A DNA stretch of 39,017 bases from Bordetella parapertussis (GCA_945875935.1 CAMCNE010000012.1:1-39017), one strand, 5' to 3'; shown: positions 14,557 through 23,426, counted from the first letter of the stretch. The notes: a model not told the origin generated them from the sequence alone. Numbers and translations: made by a program.

Positions 14557-16302
14557 ATGAAAGTTTCCCAGTTTTTCGTCTCTACCCTCAAAGAAGCGCC
14601 TGCAGAGGCCGAGGTGGTGAGTCACAAGTTGATGCTCAGGGCGGGCTTCATCAAGCGCTTGAGCGCTGGCATCTACTCCTACATGCCGATGGGCTTGAGA
14701 GTCATCCGCAAGGTTGAATCCATTGTCAGAGAAGAGATGACCCGCGCGGGTGCCGTCGAGTTGCTCATGCCGCTCGTGCAGCCGGCCGAGTTGTGGCAAG
14801 AGACAGGCCGTTTCGACAAGATGGGGCCGGAGTTGCTGCGAGTCAAAGACCGCCATGACCGCGACTTCATCATTCAGCCCACCAGCGAGGAGGTCATCAC
14901 GGACATCGCCCGTCAGGAGCTTCGCAGCTACCGCGCGCTGCCCAAGAACTTCTTTCACATCCAGACCAAGTTTCGCGACGAGCGTCGCCCGCGTTTTGGC
15001 GTGATGCGCGGACGAGAGTTCACGATGAAGGACGCGTATTCGTTCGATCGTGACGCCGCGTCGGCAGGTAAGAGCTACGACGCCATGTACGCGGCCTACG
15101 TTCGAATTTTTGAGCGTCTTGGATTGACCTTTCGTGCCGTGGCTGCCGACACCGGCGCGATCGGTGGCGACAGATCCCACGAGTTTCAGGTAATTGCCGA
15201 AACCGGCGAGGACGCAGTGGTCTACTGCCCGCAATCCAGTTACGCCGCCAACATCGAATTGGCTGAGGCGATTTGTCTGATTGATGAGCGTGCCGCTGCC
15301 GCCAAGCCCTTGGTCAAGGCGTCCACGCCGGGCAAGACCACCTGCGAGGAGGTCGCGGAATTTCTGGGCGTACCGCTGTCTTCGATGGTGAAGTCGCTCG
15401 TTGTCGCGACCGATCCTCCGCCTGATGCTCCCGAGGGGACCCGCGCGAGTCTTTACCTTCTGCTGGTGCGAGGCGACCACTCACTCAATGAAGTCAAGGT
15501 CGGCAAACTGCCTGGGCTCAAGGCGGGCTATCGGTTCGCCACCGCTGCTGAAATCTCTGACTGCTTCGCTTGCAAGCCTGGCTATCTGGGCCCCGTGGAG
15601 GTATCCGAGTCCGTGACGGTCATTGCTGACCGTACCGTGGCTGCGATGAGCGACTTTGTGTGTGGCGCCAACGAAGAAGATTTTCACCACGTGGGCGTCA
15701 ACTGGGGCCGCGATATGCCCGAGCCGCTGCTGGTGGCAGACATACGCAATGTGGTCGAGGGTGATCCGTCTCCTGACGGCTGCGGTCCGTTGGCGATCCA
15801 GCGTGGCATCGAAGTGGGCCACGTCTTCTACCTTGGCACCAAGTACAGCGAGGCCATGAATGCCACGTATCTGGACGAAGTCGGCAAGCCTCGTTTGATG
15901 GAAATGGGCTGCTACGGCATTGGAATCACGCGCATCCTCGGTGCGGCGATCGAACAGTCGCACGACGATCGCGGGATGATCTGGCCCGCTTCCATCGCGC
16001 CATTCGCAGTCGTCATTTGCCCCATTGGGTACGACCGATCTGATGCCGTCCGTTGTGCCTGCGACCAGTTGCACGCCGATTTGCTCACCGCAGGAATCGA
16101 TGTTGTGCTTGACGACCGGGGCGAACGTCCCGGGGCGATGTTCGCCGACTGGGAACTCATCGGCGTGCCGCACCGTGTGGTCATCGGAGACCGAGGATTG
16201 AAAGAGGACACGGTCGAATATCAGGGCCGGCGCGATGCGCAAGCCCAGACCGTGCCGCTGCCCGGCATCGTGGATTGGCTTGGGGCAAAGCTCTCGGCAT
16301 GA
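14557..16302 (+). CDS. proS: Prolyl-tRNA synthetase (bacterial type with editing domain)
   Basis: A 581-residue class II synthetase charging tRNA-Pro. It begins MKVSQFFVSTLKEAPAEAEV, matching the family N-terminus. An open frame runs 32 codons further upstream, but that part has no family counterpart and is rejected. Motif 2 is FRDERRPRFGVMRGREF and motif 3 GIGITRILGAAIE. Between them, about residues 225-405, lies the INS editing domain that hydrolyses mischarged Ala-tRNA-Pro. The C-terminal anticodon-binding domain starts near residue 480. The stop overlaps the next gene as ATGA. The substrate tRNA-Pro(CGG) in this same window is degenerate. Confidence 0.97.
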   Translation: MKVSQFFVSTLKEAPAEAEVVSHKLMLRAGFIKRLSAGIYSYMPMGLRVIRKVESIVREEMTRAGAVELLMPLVQPAELWQETGRFDKMGPELLRVKDRHDRDFIIQPTSEEVITDIARQELRSYRALPKNFFHIQTKFRDERRPRFGVMRGREFTMKDAYSFDRDAASAGKSYDAMYAAYVRIFERLGLTFRAVAADTGAIGGDRSHEFQVIAETGEDAVVYCPQSSYAANIELAEAICLIDERAAAAKPLVKASTPGKTTCEEVAEFLGVPLSSMVKSLVVATDPPPDAPEGTRASLYLLLVRGDHSLNEVKVGKLPGLKAGYRFATAAEISDCFACKPGYLGPVEVSESVTVIADRTVAAMSDFVCGANEEDFHHVGVNWGRDMPEPLLVADIRNVVEGDPSPDGCGPLAIQRGIEVGHVFYLGTKYSEAMNATYLDEVGKPRLMEMGCYGIGITRILGAAIEQSHDDRGMIWPASIAPFAVVICPIGYDRSDAVRCACDQLHADLLTAGIDVVLDDRGERPGAMFADWELIGVPHRVVIGDRGLKEDTVEYQGRRDAQAQTVPLPGIVDWLGAKLSA

Positions 16303-16913
16303 CGCTCAATCGGCGAGCACTGTTGATCTCGGGACTGGCCACGCTGGCCCCCGCATCAAATGTGCGCGCAGGCGATCAGGTCGAAGAGCCTCTGGCTGAT
16401 GCGGTGCGTTCGGCGTTGTCGGCGGCGGTGTCTGATGCAGCCCCGCCAAGGGTCGAGTTCGACACGGTCGAGGCGCGGCTGAGCTATTTGCGTTGGCTGG
16501 GTGCGGCCAGCGATCGGCTCAAGAATCGCAAGCCCGATTACGACGTCAGACGGGAGTTTCTCGAGGCCGTCTGGTACGAGAGCAAGCGCAAGGGGCTGGA
16601 TCCATCCTTGATCCTCGGTCTGATCCAGGTTGAAAGTGGTTTTCGCAAGTACGCCATCAGCTCGGCTGGTGCTCGGGGATACATGCAGGTGATGCCATTT
16701 TGGTCGCGGCTGATTGGCGACGGTGACATTGGCAGGCTGTTTCACATGCAGACCAACCTGCGATTTGGTTGCGTGATCCTGCGCCACTACCTCGACGTCG
16801 AGCGTGGAGATCAGTTTCTGGCGCTTGGTCGCTACAACGGCAGCCGGGGCCGAGCCGAGTATCCGAACATGGTGTTCGCCGCCCGTCAGCAGTGGGACAT
16901 CCGTCAGGGCTGA
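16299..16913 (+). CDS. Periplasmic lytic transglycosylase (SLT domain)
   Basis: A 204-residue protein with a signal peptide (MTLNRRALLISGLATLAPAS then NVRA, cleavage near residue 24). The SLT domain follows, with the catalytic glutamate in LILGLIQVESGFRKYAIS and the family motifs GARGYMQVMPFW and LGRYNGSRG. It would cleave peptidoglycan glycan strands to 1,6-anhydro products, the substrate class later recycled by AmpD (also encoded in this window). The ATG overlaps the proS stop by four bases, so the pair is probably one transcript. I cannot assign it to a named Mlt or Slt protein; a short, single-domain SLT is all that is visible. Confidence 0.9.
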   Translation: MTLNRRALLISGLATLAPASNVRAGDQVEEPLADAVRSALSAAVSDAAPPRVEFDTVEARLSYLRWLGAASDRLKNRKPDYDVRREFLEAVWYESKRKGLDPSLILGLIQVESGFRKYAISSAGARGYMQVMPFWSRLIGDGDIGRLFHMQTNLRFGCVILRHYLDVERGDQFLALGRYNGSRGRAEYPNMVFAARQQWDIRQG

Positions 16914-16923
16914 TAAGACGGGC

Positions 16924-17505
16924 TCACAGCCCTGTCCACGCCTGCGGAGTGGCCGAGTCGACACCGATCAAGGCGAGCACGCGCTCAACGCTGTCGTTGA
17001 CCATTTCTTCAACCGTGAGCCGACCCAGATAGAACGCAGGCAGCGGTGGAAAAATGATGCCGCCCATCTCGGTGACTGAAGTCATGTTGCGCAGGTGCGC
17101 CAGATTGAAAGGCGTCTCGCGCACCATCAACACCAGCCTGCGGCGCTCCTTCAAGGTGACGTCTGCCGCCCGGCTCAGCAGGTTGTCGGAAAGCCCATGA
17201 GCCACGGCGGCCAAGGTTCTCATCGAACAAGGGGCTACCACCATCGCCTGCGTGGCGAACGAGCCGCTTGCGATCGTGGCACCGATCTCGGCCGGGTTGT
17301 GCGCATGATCGGCAAGGCGCTCAAGCGAGGCTCGGTCCAGACCGAGCTCGTGATGCACGTTAAGCACCCCGGCCGGGCTGGCCACCAAATGAGTTTCGAA
17401 GCCTGCAACCCGCAGCCGCTGCAGCAGGCGCACCCCATAAACGGCACCGGATGCGCCCGAGATGCCGACCACCACTCTGGGACGCGGGGCCTTGGGTGGC
17501 TCCAT
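16924..17505 (-). CDS. ubiX: UbiX flavin prenyltransferase
   Basis: A 193-residue enzyme that prenylates reduced FMN to make the prenyl-FMN cofactor of the UbiD decarboxylase in ubiquinone synthesis. The FMN-binding start VVVGISGASGAVYGVRLL and the later segments APCSMRTLAAVAHGLSDNLL and RRLVLMVRETPFNLAHLRNM are diagnostic of UbiX/Pad1. The ATG is the complement of 17503-17505, preceded by a proper gap to grxD. It is tail to tail with the lytic transglycosylase, 10 bases apart. A paralogous Pad1-type role is possible, but the genome position and length favour UbiX. Confidence 0.94.
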   Translation of the reverse strand: MEPPKAPRPRVVVGISGASGAVYGVRLLQRLRVAGFETHLVASPAGVLNVHHELGLDRASLERLADHAHNPAEIGATIASGSFATQAMVVAPCSMRTLAAVAHGLSDNLLSRAADVTLKERRRLVLMVRETPFNLAHLRNMTSVTEMGGIIFPPLPAFYLGRLTVEEMVNDSVERVLALIGVDSATPQAWTGL

Positions 17506-17529
17506 GATCGGCTTCGTGCTGCCGACGGA

Positions 17530-17841
17530 TCAGGGCTTGAGCAAAGACTGAAGTTCGCCGGCCTCATGCATCTCGGCAATGATGTCGGAGCCACCGATGA
17601 ACTCGCCATTCACGTACAGCTGAGGGATGGTGGGCCAGTTGGCGTATTCCTTGATGCCCTGACGAATCTCTTCGTCTTCGAGCACGTTGAAGGTTTTGAC
17701 GTTGGTCGCGCCACAGGCCTTGAGGATTTGAATCGCACGACCCGAGAACCCGCACATCGGAAATTGCGAGTTTCCTTTCATGAACAGGACAACGGGGTTG
17801 CCTTTGACGATTTCATCGATTCGCTTGAGGGTGTCGCTCAT
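17530..17841 (-). CDS. grxD: Monothiol glutaredoxin (Grx4 family)
   Basis: A 103-residue protein with the CGFS active site (MCGFSGRAIQIL, about residues 29-40), a conserved KGNSQFP lysine loop, the cis-proline segment WPTIPQLYVNGEFIGGSDI and a short C-terminal helix. Grx4-type proteins bind a [2Fe-2S] cluster as a dimer or with BolA and deliver clusters; they are not general disulfide reductases. It sits between prmC and ubiX on the minus strand in the order hemA-prfA-prmC-grxD, common in betaproteobacteria. Length is normal. Confidence 0.96.
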   Translation of the reverse strand: MSDTLKRIDEIVKGNPVVLFMKGNSQFPMCGFSGRAIQILKACGATNVKTFNVLEDEEIRQGIKEYANWPTIPQLYVNGEFIGGSDIIAEMHEAGELQSLLKP

Positions 17842-17896
17842 GGGTGCTCCGAATGGCAGTCTTGGACAACGTCAGAGCCTACACGAAACGACGGCG

Positions 17897-18754
17897 TCAT
17901 GACAGGTGCACCTGTCCACCCGTGCATCGCTCCAGGCCCGCGAGGTCGCACAGCGTTTGCACTTGGCCAAAGCCCGCTGACGCCAGCCGCTGCCGCAGCG
18001 CGTTGGCTTGATCATGGCCGTGCTCCAGCAGCAACCAGCCATCCGGGTTCAAGTGCGCGCGAGCGCCATCGATGATCTCTTCTAGATCTGCCAGGCCGTC
18101 TCGGTGGGCGATCAGTGCATTCTGGGGTTCATGACGCAGCGCTGCCAAGTGAAGATCCCCGGCGGCGATGTAAGGCGGGTTGCTCAGCGCCAGGTCGAAG
18201 CGTTTGCCGGGTACGGCGCTCCACCAGTTCCCCCGCACCAGATCAACGTCCAAGCGCAGCGAGTCCGCATTGCCTTGTGCCGTTTCGAGCGCGGCTGCGC
18301 TGGAATCCACCGCCATCACCGTTGCCGCCTGGAAACGGTGCTTGATGGCCAGCGCGATGGCGCCGCTGCCGGTACCCAGATCGATGACGCGTGGATTTGA
18401 GATCGCAGCCAGCGGGCCTTGCAGCAAGCGCAGCCCCCAGTCGACCAGCAGTTCGGTTTCTGGACGCGGAACCAGTACGGATGGCCCGACCTGCAGCATC
18501 AGTCCGTAAAACTCTTTCTGGCCAAGCAGGTAAGCCAAAGGCTCGCCATCAAGGCGGCGGCTCACCCACTGCGTGAGCTTTGCGCTTTGGGTTGGACACA
18601 GCGGCTGTTCATCGTGTGCGATCAGCCAGCTGCGCGGTCTGTTCAGGAGTGCGCACAGCATCAACTGGGCATCGAGTCTGTCGATGCCCTTGGCCCGGGC
18701 CCCGCTAATCGCCTGTGCGATCGAACACTGTTCCGTCGGGCTTGGATCTGTCAC
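17897..18754 (-). CDS. prmC: PrmC (HemK) release factor glutamine methyltransferase
   Basis: A 285-residue SAM-dependent enzyme that N5-methylates the glutamine of the GGQ motif in release factors RF1 and RF2. The SAM motif is RVIDLGTGSGAIALAI and the catalytic NPPY is in ALSNPPYIAAGDL. VLVPRPETELLVDWG is also typical. The start is a GTG overlapping the prfA stop as GTGA, so PrmC is translated in step with its own substrate RF1. This is a conserved arrangement (hemA-prfA-prmC). The N-terminal helical domain ends near residue 75. Confidence 0.95.
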   Translation of the reverse strand: MTDPSPTEQCSIAQAISGARAKGIDRLDAQLMLCALLNRPRSWLIAHDEQPLCPTQSAKLTQWVSRRLDGEPLAYLLGQKEFYGLMLQVGPSVLVPRPETELLVDWGLRLLQGPLAAISNPRVIDLGTGSGAIALAIKHRFQAATVMAVDSSAAALETAQGNADSLRLDVDLVRGNWWSAVPGKRFDLALSNPPYIAAGDLHLAALRHEPQNALIAHRDGLADLEEIIDGARAHLNPDGWLLLEHGHDQANALRQRLASAGFGQVQTLCDLAGLERCTGGQVHLS

Positions 18755-19848
18755 GACTCGCCACTTTCAAGTGCGGCCAGTTGCTCAGCGGCGCTGGCCG
18801 CCTTGAGCGACGACACCACTTCATCGAGTTCCCCGTCCAGGATGGACTGCAGTTTGTACAGGGTCAGGTTGATGCGGTGATCGGTCAGCCTGCCCTGAGG
18901 AAAGTTGTAGGTTCGTATCCGATCGCTGCGGTCCCCGCTGCCGATCAGCCCTTTGCGGGTGGCCGCATCCTTGGCTGCGCGTTCGTTGCGGTCCTTGTCG
19001 CGCAGACGGGCGGCGAGCACAGCGAGTGCCTTCGCCTTGTTGCGATGCTGCGAACGGTCGTCCTGACATTCAGCCACCAGGCCGGTCGGGATGTGTGTCA
19101 CGCGAATGGCACTGTCGGTCTTGTTGACGTGCTGTCCGCCTGCGCCACTGGCGCGGAAGGTGTCGATGCGCAGATCCGCCGGATTCAGTTGGATTTCTTC
19201 GGCCTCGTCGGGTTCCGGCAGCACGGCGACCGTGCAGGCGCTCGTGTGGATGCGACCCTGGGTCTCGGTCACGGGCACGCGCTGCACCCGATGCCCACCT
19301 GACTCGAACTTGAGTTGGCCGTAGACGTTGCTTCCCTCGATGCGCAGCACCACTTCCTTGTAGCCGCCGAGGTCGGACATGCTCTCTGACATCAACTCGG
19401 TGCGCCAGCCGAGACGCTCGGCGTGACGCAGATACATCCGGGCGATGTCAGCAGCGAAGAGGGCCGACTCGTCACCGCCGGTGCCCGCACGAATTTCCAC
19501 GAAGGCGTTGCGCGCATCATCGGGATCCTTGGGCAGCAAAGAGGCCTGCAAGGTCTGGTGCAGCCTGTCGACGTCGGCCAGTGCTGCGGTGATTTCGTCT
19601 TGCGCCATTTGCGCCATGTCCGCATCGTTCGCTGACTGCTCGAGCAGGGCACGCGCGGCCAGAGCATCGTTCTCGCGTGCCTTGAACTGCTGGAAGGCTG
19701 CCACCAGCATCGACACCTCGGCGTGTTCTCGCGTGACGGCCCTGAAGCGGTTCATGTCGGCAGCGATCGCCGGATCAGCCAGCATGGCTTCGATCTCGTG
19801 GAGGCGAAGTGCCAGACGTTCAAATTGCAACCGAAGGGAGTCTTTCAT
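18751..19848 (-). CDS. prfA: Peptide chain release factor 1
   Basis: A 365-residue class I release factor reading UAA and UAG. The GGQ hydrolysis motif is in ASGAGGQHVNKTDSA. The codon-recognition tripeptide is PVT (in RVQRVPVTETQG), of the RF1 P-x-T type rather than RF2 SPF. I start at the ATG giving MKDSLRLQFERL; a GTG four codons earlier is possible. It ends with a four-base overlap to prmC and follows hemA by 92 bases. No programmed frameshift is expected (that is RF2), and none is seen. Confidence 0.97.
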   Translation of the reverse strand: MKDSLRLQFERLALRLHEIEAMLADPAIAADMNRFRAVTREHAEVSMLVAAFQQFKARENDALAARALLEQSANDADMAQMAQDEITAALADVDRLHQTLQASLLPKDPDDARNAFVEIRAGTGGDESALFAADIARMYLRHAERLGWRTELMSESMSDLGGYKEVVLRIEGSNVYGQLKFESGGHRVQRVPVTETQGRIHTSACTVAVLPEPDEAEEIQLNPADLRIDTFRASGAGGQHVNKTDSAIRVTHIPTGLVAECQDDRSQHRNKAKALAVLAARLRDKDRNERAAKDAATRKGLIGSGDRSDRIRTYNFPQGRLTDHRINLTLYKLQSILDGELDEVVSSLKAASAAEQLAALESGES

Positions 19849-19940
19849 GGGGCCATTCACGCACCGGGAGACGACTTGTCACCCAAGCCTTCCAGCCTAG
19901 CATCACCTAAGCCACCAATTCGCCTGCCAGCGTGATGGCG

Positions 19941-21254
19941 TCAAAGGTTTGCGTCGTTGGCAGCCGAGTCTGGCTTGCCCGAGGCTTGGCCGCCAAAGGC
20001 CGAGTTGCGCAGGAAAAGTCGTGACACCGTTTGGGCCAGATCCGCGCGCTGTGCGGGCTCTGCGGTGTTCAGTTCAACCAGCGCGCCGTGCATCATCTTC
20101 TGGGTCAAGCCGCGCGACATCGATTCAAGGACGGCTTCGATGTCTTCGCCTTTGGCCAGCAACTTGCGCGCTCGTGCCATTTCTGCGGCTCGCCATTCAT
20201 CGGCTTGAGAGTTCAAGGCGCGAATCAGCGGTACCGTGTTGCGTTGACCCAGCCAGTTCACGAAGCCCTGCACCCCGGTTTCTATGATCGCCTCGGCCTG
20301 CTGGACTGCGGCCTGCCGCTTTTCGCCGGCAATTTGCACCAGCGATGACAAGTCATCGACCGTGTACAGGTAGATGTCCGACAAGCGGCTGACTTCAGGC
20401 TCAATGTCGCGCGGCACGGCCAGATCGACCATGAAGATCGGTCGGCGCTTGCGCGCCTTGAGAGCGCGTTCCACAGCACCCAGACCAATGATCGGCAAGG
20501 TGCTGGCAGTGCACGAGATCACCGCGTCAAACTCGCCCAAGCGGTTGGGCAGGTCAGACAGCGGCAGCAATTCGGCGTTGAATTTTTTCGCAAGATTTTC
20601 ACCGCGTTCGCGTGTGCGGTTCGCGATCGCCATGGCGAGCGGTTTTCTTGCCGCGAAATGCGTGGCGACCAGTTCGATCATCTCGCCTGCGCCCACAAAA
20701 AGAATCTTGATCTGGCTGAGGTCTTCAAACAGTTGCGATGCCAGTCGCACCGACGCGGCCGCCATGCTGATCGAATGCGATCCGATTTCGGTCGAGCTGC
20801 GAACCTCCTTGGCGACGGCGAAGGACCGCTGGAACATCTGGTGCAGCGTCGAGCCCAGCGTACCAGCCGTGTCCGCCTCGCGCACAGCTTGCTTCATCTG
20901 GCCCAGGATCTGAGGCTCGCCCAGCACCATCGAATCGAGGCCGCTGGCCACGCGGAAGGCATGGCGAGCTGCCGCTTCGTTTTCGAGCACGTAGGTGTGT
21001 TCGCGCAGGCTGGATGCCGACATGCCGCCCACCTCAGCCAGCCAGTCCATCGCAGGCGTGACCATGCCAGCGTCTGCACCCACATACAGTTCCGTGCGGT
21101 TGCAAGTGGACACCAGCGCAGCTTCCGGAGAGCGTTGCACTTTTTCTCGAAACCCCAGCAGCATGGGCGCTAATCGCTCGGGCGAAAACGCAAACTTACC
21201 GCGCATGTCCAGCGATGCGGTGGCGTGGTTGAGGCCTAGGGTGAAAACGCTCAT
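19941..21254 (-). CDS. hemA: Glutamyl-tRNA reductase
   Basis: A 437-residue NADPH-dependent enzyme making glutamate-1-semialdehyde from Glu-tRNA, the first committed step of C5-pathway heme synthesis. It begins MSVFTLGLNHATASLDMRGK, and the catalytic cysteine is in ALVSTCNRTELYV. The GluRS-type segment VLGEPQILGQMKQAV and the nucleotide-binding LFVGAGEMIELVATHF follow. I use the ATG (complement of 21252-21254); a TTG six codons upstream lacks support. The extreme C-terminus (about 20 residues, glycine/serine/alanine rich) is unconserved. First gene of hemA-prfA-prmC-grxD-ubiX; heme feedback is known in other bacteria but not visible here. Confidence 0.96.
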   Translation of the reverse strand: MSVFTLGLNHATASLDMRGKFAFSPERLAPMLLGFREKVQRSPEAALVSTCNRTELYVGADAGMVTPAMDWLAEVGGMSASSLREHTYVLENEAAARHAFRVASGLDSMVLGEPQILGQMKQAVREADTAGTLGSTLHQMFQRSFAVAKEVRSSTEIGSHSISMAAASVRLASQLFEDLSQIKILFVGAGEMIELVATHFAARKPLAMAIANRTRERGENLAKKFNAELLPLSDLPNRLGEFDAVISCTASTLPIIGLGAVERALKARKRRPIFMVDLAVPRDIEPEVSRLSDIYLYTVDDLSSLVQIAGEKRQAAVQQAEAIIETGVQGFVNWLGQRNTVPLIRALNSQADEWRAAEMARARKLLAKGEDIEAVLESMSRGLTQKMMHGALVELNTAEPAQRADLAQTVSRLFLRNSAFGGQASGKPDSAANDANL

Positions 21255-21283
21255 AGTGACTCTGACTGTCAACCAAAATTTAC

Positions 21284-21313
21284 ACTATTTTTGTCTCGCC
21301 GCCCACCTGACAA
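21284..21313 (-). promoter_or_regulatory. Candidate hemA promoter
   Basis: On the minus strand TTGTCA (complement of 21308-21313, 5 of 6) is followed after 18 bases by AATAGT (complement of 21284-21289, 4 of 6). The predicted start gives a leader of about 23 bases before the hemA ATG. The surrounding DNA is locally AT-rich. Plausible, by eye only. Confidence 0.35.
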
Positions 21314-21360
21314 TCACCAACAGCTCCCAGATCGACCTTGGATACACGTGGTGGGCCTGA

Positions 21361-21645
21361 ATGGCGACTCGAATGAACCTTGCCGGCGTTTTTTTTCATC
21401 TGCTTGATTTCCTGGCGCCGGCCGTCGCCTTGGGGCTGCTTGGCGCTGCCGCGGCGAAAGTGCTGTGGCGCAGCGAATTGCGCTCGGTGCGTTGGTTGTC
21501 TTTGGCCACCAGTGCTTCATTGGCCAGTCTTGCGGCGCAACTGGCAGGCCTGATCGTCACCGGGCGCGATGCGAAGATGGTGACGTACATGGCCATCGTG
21601 CTGGCCTGCGCTGCCGGCCTGTGGTGGTGCGTGCGCCGACGCTGA
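21361..21645 (+). CDS. Small three-helix membrane protein of unknown function
   Basis: A 94-residue protein I cannot name. It has three hydrophobic segments, at about residues 14-36, 46-66 and 73-91, and ends in a basic CVRRR tail; the loops carry K/R on the likely cytoplasmic side. It is divergent from hemA (106 bases between starts) and runs tail to tail into miaB with 15 bases between. A GGTGGG stretch lies about 6 bases before the ATG and can serve as ribosome site. Codon use looks like its neighbours. It is probably a conserved lineage-specific membrane protein; no function should be inferred from position alone. Confidence 0.75.
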   Translation: MATRMNLAGVFFHLLDFLAPAVALGLLGAAAAKVLWRSELRSVRWLSLATSASLASLAAQLAGLIVTGRDAKMVTYMAIVLACAAGLWWCVRRR

Positions 21646-21660
21646 GCGGGGGCTTGAGCC

Positions 21661-23013
21661 TCAGTCAGCACGCAATTCACCGCGCAGCGAGTGCGGGTTG
21701 GCCTCGGTGATCCACACGTCGATCAACTGGCCAAGCAGGCCAGGCCCCGCCTTGAAATTGACCTTGCGGTTGCAGATGGTTCTGCCCATCCACTCGCTGC
21801 TGTCCTTGCGCGACGGGCCTTCGACCAGCAAGCGCTGTCGCGTGCCGACCAAAGACACGCTGATGTCGTGGGCATGGTTTTCGATGGCAGCCTGAAGCGT
21901 TTGCAATCTCTCCAGTTTCACCGCGTATGGCGTGTCGTCTTGCAGTGACGCCGCCGGCGTGCCAGGCCGGGGGCTGAAGATGAAACTGAAGCTGCTGTCA
22001 AAGCCCACGTCTTCAATCAACTTCATCATCTTGGCGAAGTCCTCATCTGTCTCGCCGGGAAAGCCGACGATGAAATCACTCGACAGGCGCAGATTCGGCC
22101 GCACGGCGCGCAGCTTGCGCACCGTGCTTTTGTATTCCATGGCGGTGTAGCCGCGCTTCATCGCCATCAGGATGCGGTCGCTGCCATGCTGCACCGGAAG
22201 GTGCAGATGATCAACCAGCTGCGGCACGCGTGCGTAGACATCGATCAGGCGCTGCGTGAATTCATTGGGGTGGCTGGTGGTGTAGCGGATGCGTTCGATG
22301 CCGGGAATCTGAGCCACGTACTCGATCAGCAAGGCAAAGTCGGCCATCTCGGCGCTGTCACCACCATGCTTGCTCATGGCGCCACGGTAGGCGTTGACGT
22401 TTTGGCCGAGCAGGTTGACTTCTTTCACACCTTGTTCGACCAGACCCGCCACTTCGGCGAGCACATCGTCAAACGGCCGCGAAACTTCCTCGCCGCGGGT
22501 GTAGGGCACCACGCAGTAGCTGCAGTACTTCGAGCAGCCTTCCATGATCGACACGAACGCGGTGCCGCCCTCGGCCCGCGCGACCGGCAGGTTGTCGAAC
22601 TTCTCGATTTCAGGAAAGCTGATGTCGACCTGAGAGCGTTCCTGACTGATGCGCCGTTGCAGCAAATCGGGCAGACGGTGCAGCGTTTGCGGCCCGAACA
22701 CCACATCCACATAAGGCGCGCGGCTGATGATGGCTGCGCCTTCCTGACTGGCCACGCAGCCTCCCACGCCGATCAGCACGCCCTTTTCCTTGAGGTGCTT
22801 GACGCGGCCCAGATCGCTGAACACCTTTTCCTGCGCCTTTTCACGCACCGAGCAGGTGTTGAAGAGGATCAGGTCCGCTTGTTCGACGTCGGTGGTGGGC
22901 TCATAGCCCTCGGCCTGGCGCAGCACGTCGACCATCTTGTCGGAGTCGTACTCGTTCATCTGGCAGCCAAAGGTCTTGATGAACACCTTCTTGCCTGTTG
23001 CGGACTGGGTCAT
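21661..23013 (-). CDS. miaB: MiaB, tRNA-2-methylthio-N6-dimethylallyladenosine synthase
   Basis: A 450-residue radical-SAM methylthiotransferase acting on i6A37 of tRNAs that read UNN codons. The N-terminal UPF0004 domain begins KKVFIKTFGCQMNEYDSDKM, and two more cluster cysteines follow in FNTCSVREKAQEK and GVGGCVAS. The radical SAM cluster is in MEGCSKYCSYCVVPYTRGEE. A TRAM domain closes the protein (from about residue 380). MiaB is preferred over RimO or MtaB because of length and the CQMNEYDS start. The start overlaps the end of an upstream exported-protein gene by four bases. Confidence 0.97.
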   Translation of the reverse strand: MTQSATGKKVFIKTFGCQMNEYDSDKMVDVLRQAEGYEPTTDVEQADLILFNTCSVREKAQEKVFSDLGRVKHLKEKGVLIGVGGCVASQEGAAIISRAPYVDVVFGPQTLHRLPDLLQRRISQERSQVDISFPEIEKFDNLPVARAEGGTAFVSIMEGCSKYCSYCVVPYTRGEEVSRPFDDVLAEVAGLVEQGVKEVNLLGQNVNAYRGAMSKHGGDSAEMADFALLIEYVAQIPGIERIRYTTSHPNEFTQRLIDVYARVPQLVDHLHLPVQHGSDRILMAMKRGYTAMEYKSTVRKLRAVRPNLRLSSDFIVGFPGETDEDFAKMMKLIEDVGFDSSFSFIFSPRPGTPAASLQDDTPYAVKLERLQTLQAAIENHAHDISVSLVGTRQRLLVEGPSRKDSSEWMGRTICNRKVNFKAGPGLLGQLIDVWITEANPHSLRGELRAD

Positions 23014-23426
23014 GGTTTGGACCAGATCTGGTTGCCGGCGTCAAAGTTCCATTGCGCGGCTTCCTGGGGGGTGGAAGGCCAGGGCTTTCTGGCCGTTTCC
23101 TCATTGCGCAGCAACCACACGTCTTTCAACTGGCCGGTGTTGTCCAGCGTGTAGTTCACTGCTGCTTTGACGCCCGTGAGCGTGCCGGACAGTACCAGCA
23201 GGTTGTTGGTGCCGCGGATGCGGGCACCTGGAGCAAGCCGTGTCAATTCATCGTTGAGCCGCACCAAAGGTGGTTCACCGAACGTGATCACGCCACGCAG
23301 TGCATTTTGTGGAAAGCGCCGCATCGCCTGGTCCTGCGCGACCGCGATCGAGGCCGCACCGATCAGCAAGGCGGTGCCCAGCAGGAAGCGCCACAGCACA
23401 TTCGGGAGGCTTGATCGGCGTTTCAT
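23010..23426 (-). CDS. Exported protein of unknown function, coupled to miaB
   Basis: A 138-residue protein with a clear signal peptide: MKRRSS, a hydrophobic core, then ASIAVA before QDQ, cleavage near residue 30. The mature part is about 108 residues with no cysteines or catalytic signature that I recognise. It contains RGVITFGEPPLVRLNDELTR and ends in an aromatic segment QWNFDAGNQIW. An ATG eight codons upstream is also possible. Its stop overlaps the miaB ATG by four bases, so the two are translationally coupled. I would call it a conserved Burkholderiales periplasmic protein; function unknown. Confidence 0.8.
   Translation of the reverse strand: MKRRSSLPNVLWRFLLGTALLIGAASIAVAQDQAMRRFPQNALRGVITFGEPPLVRLNDELTRLAPGARIRGTNNLLVLSGTLTGVKAAVNYTLDNTGQLKDVWLLRNEETARKPWPSTPQEAAQWNFDAGNQIWSKP

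Noticed and set aside
14368..15480. 370-codon open frame antisense to proS and across the rppH-proS gap
   Set aside because: Shadow frame. rppH and proS are both unmistakable in the same DNA and the composition is not protein-like.
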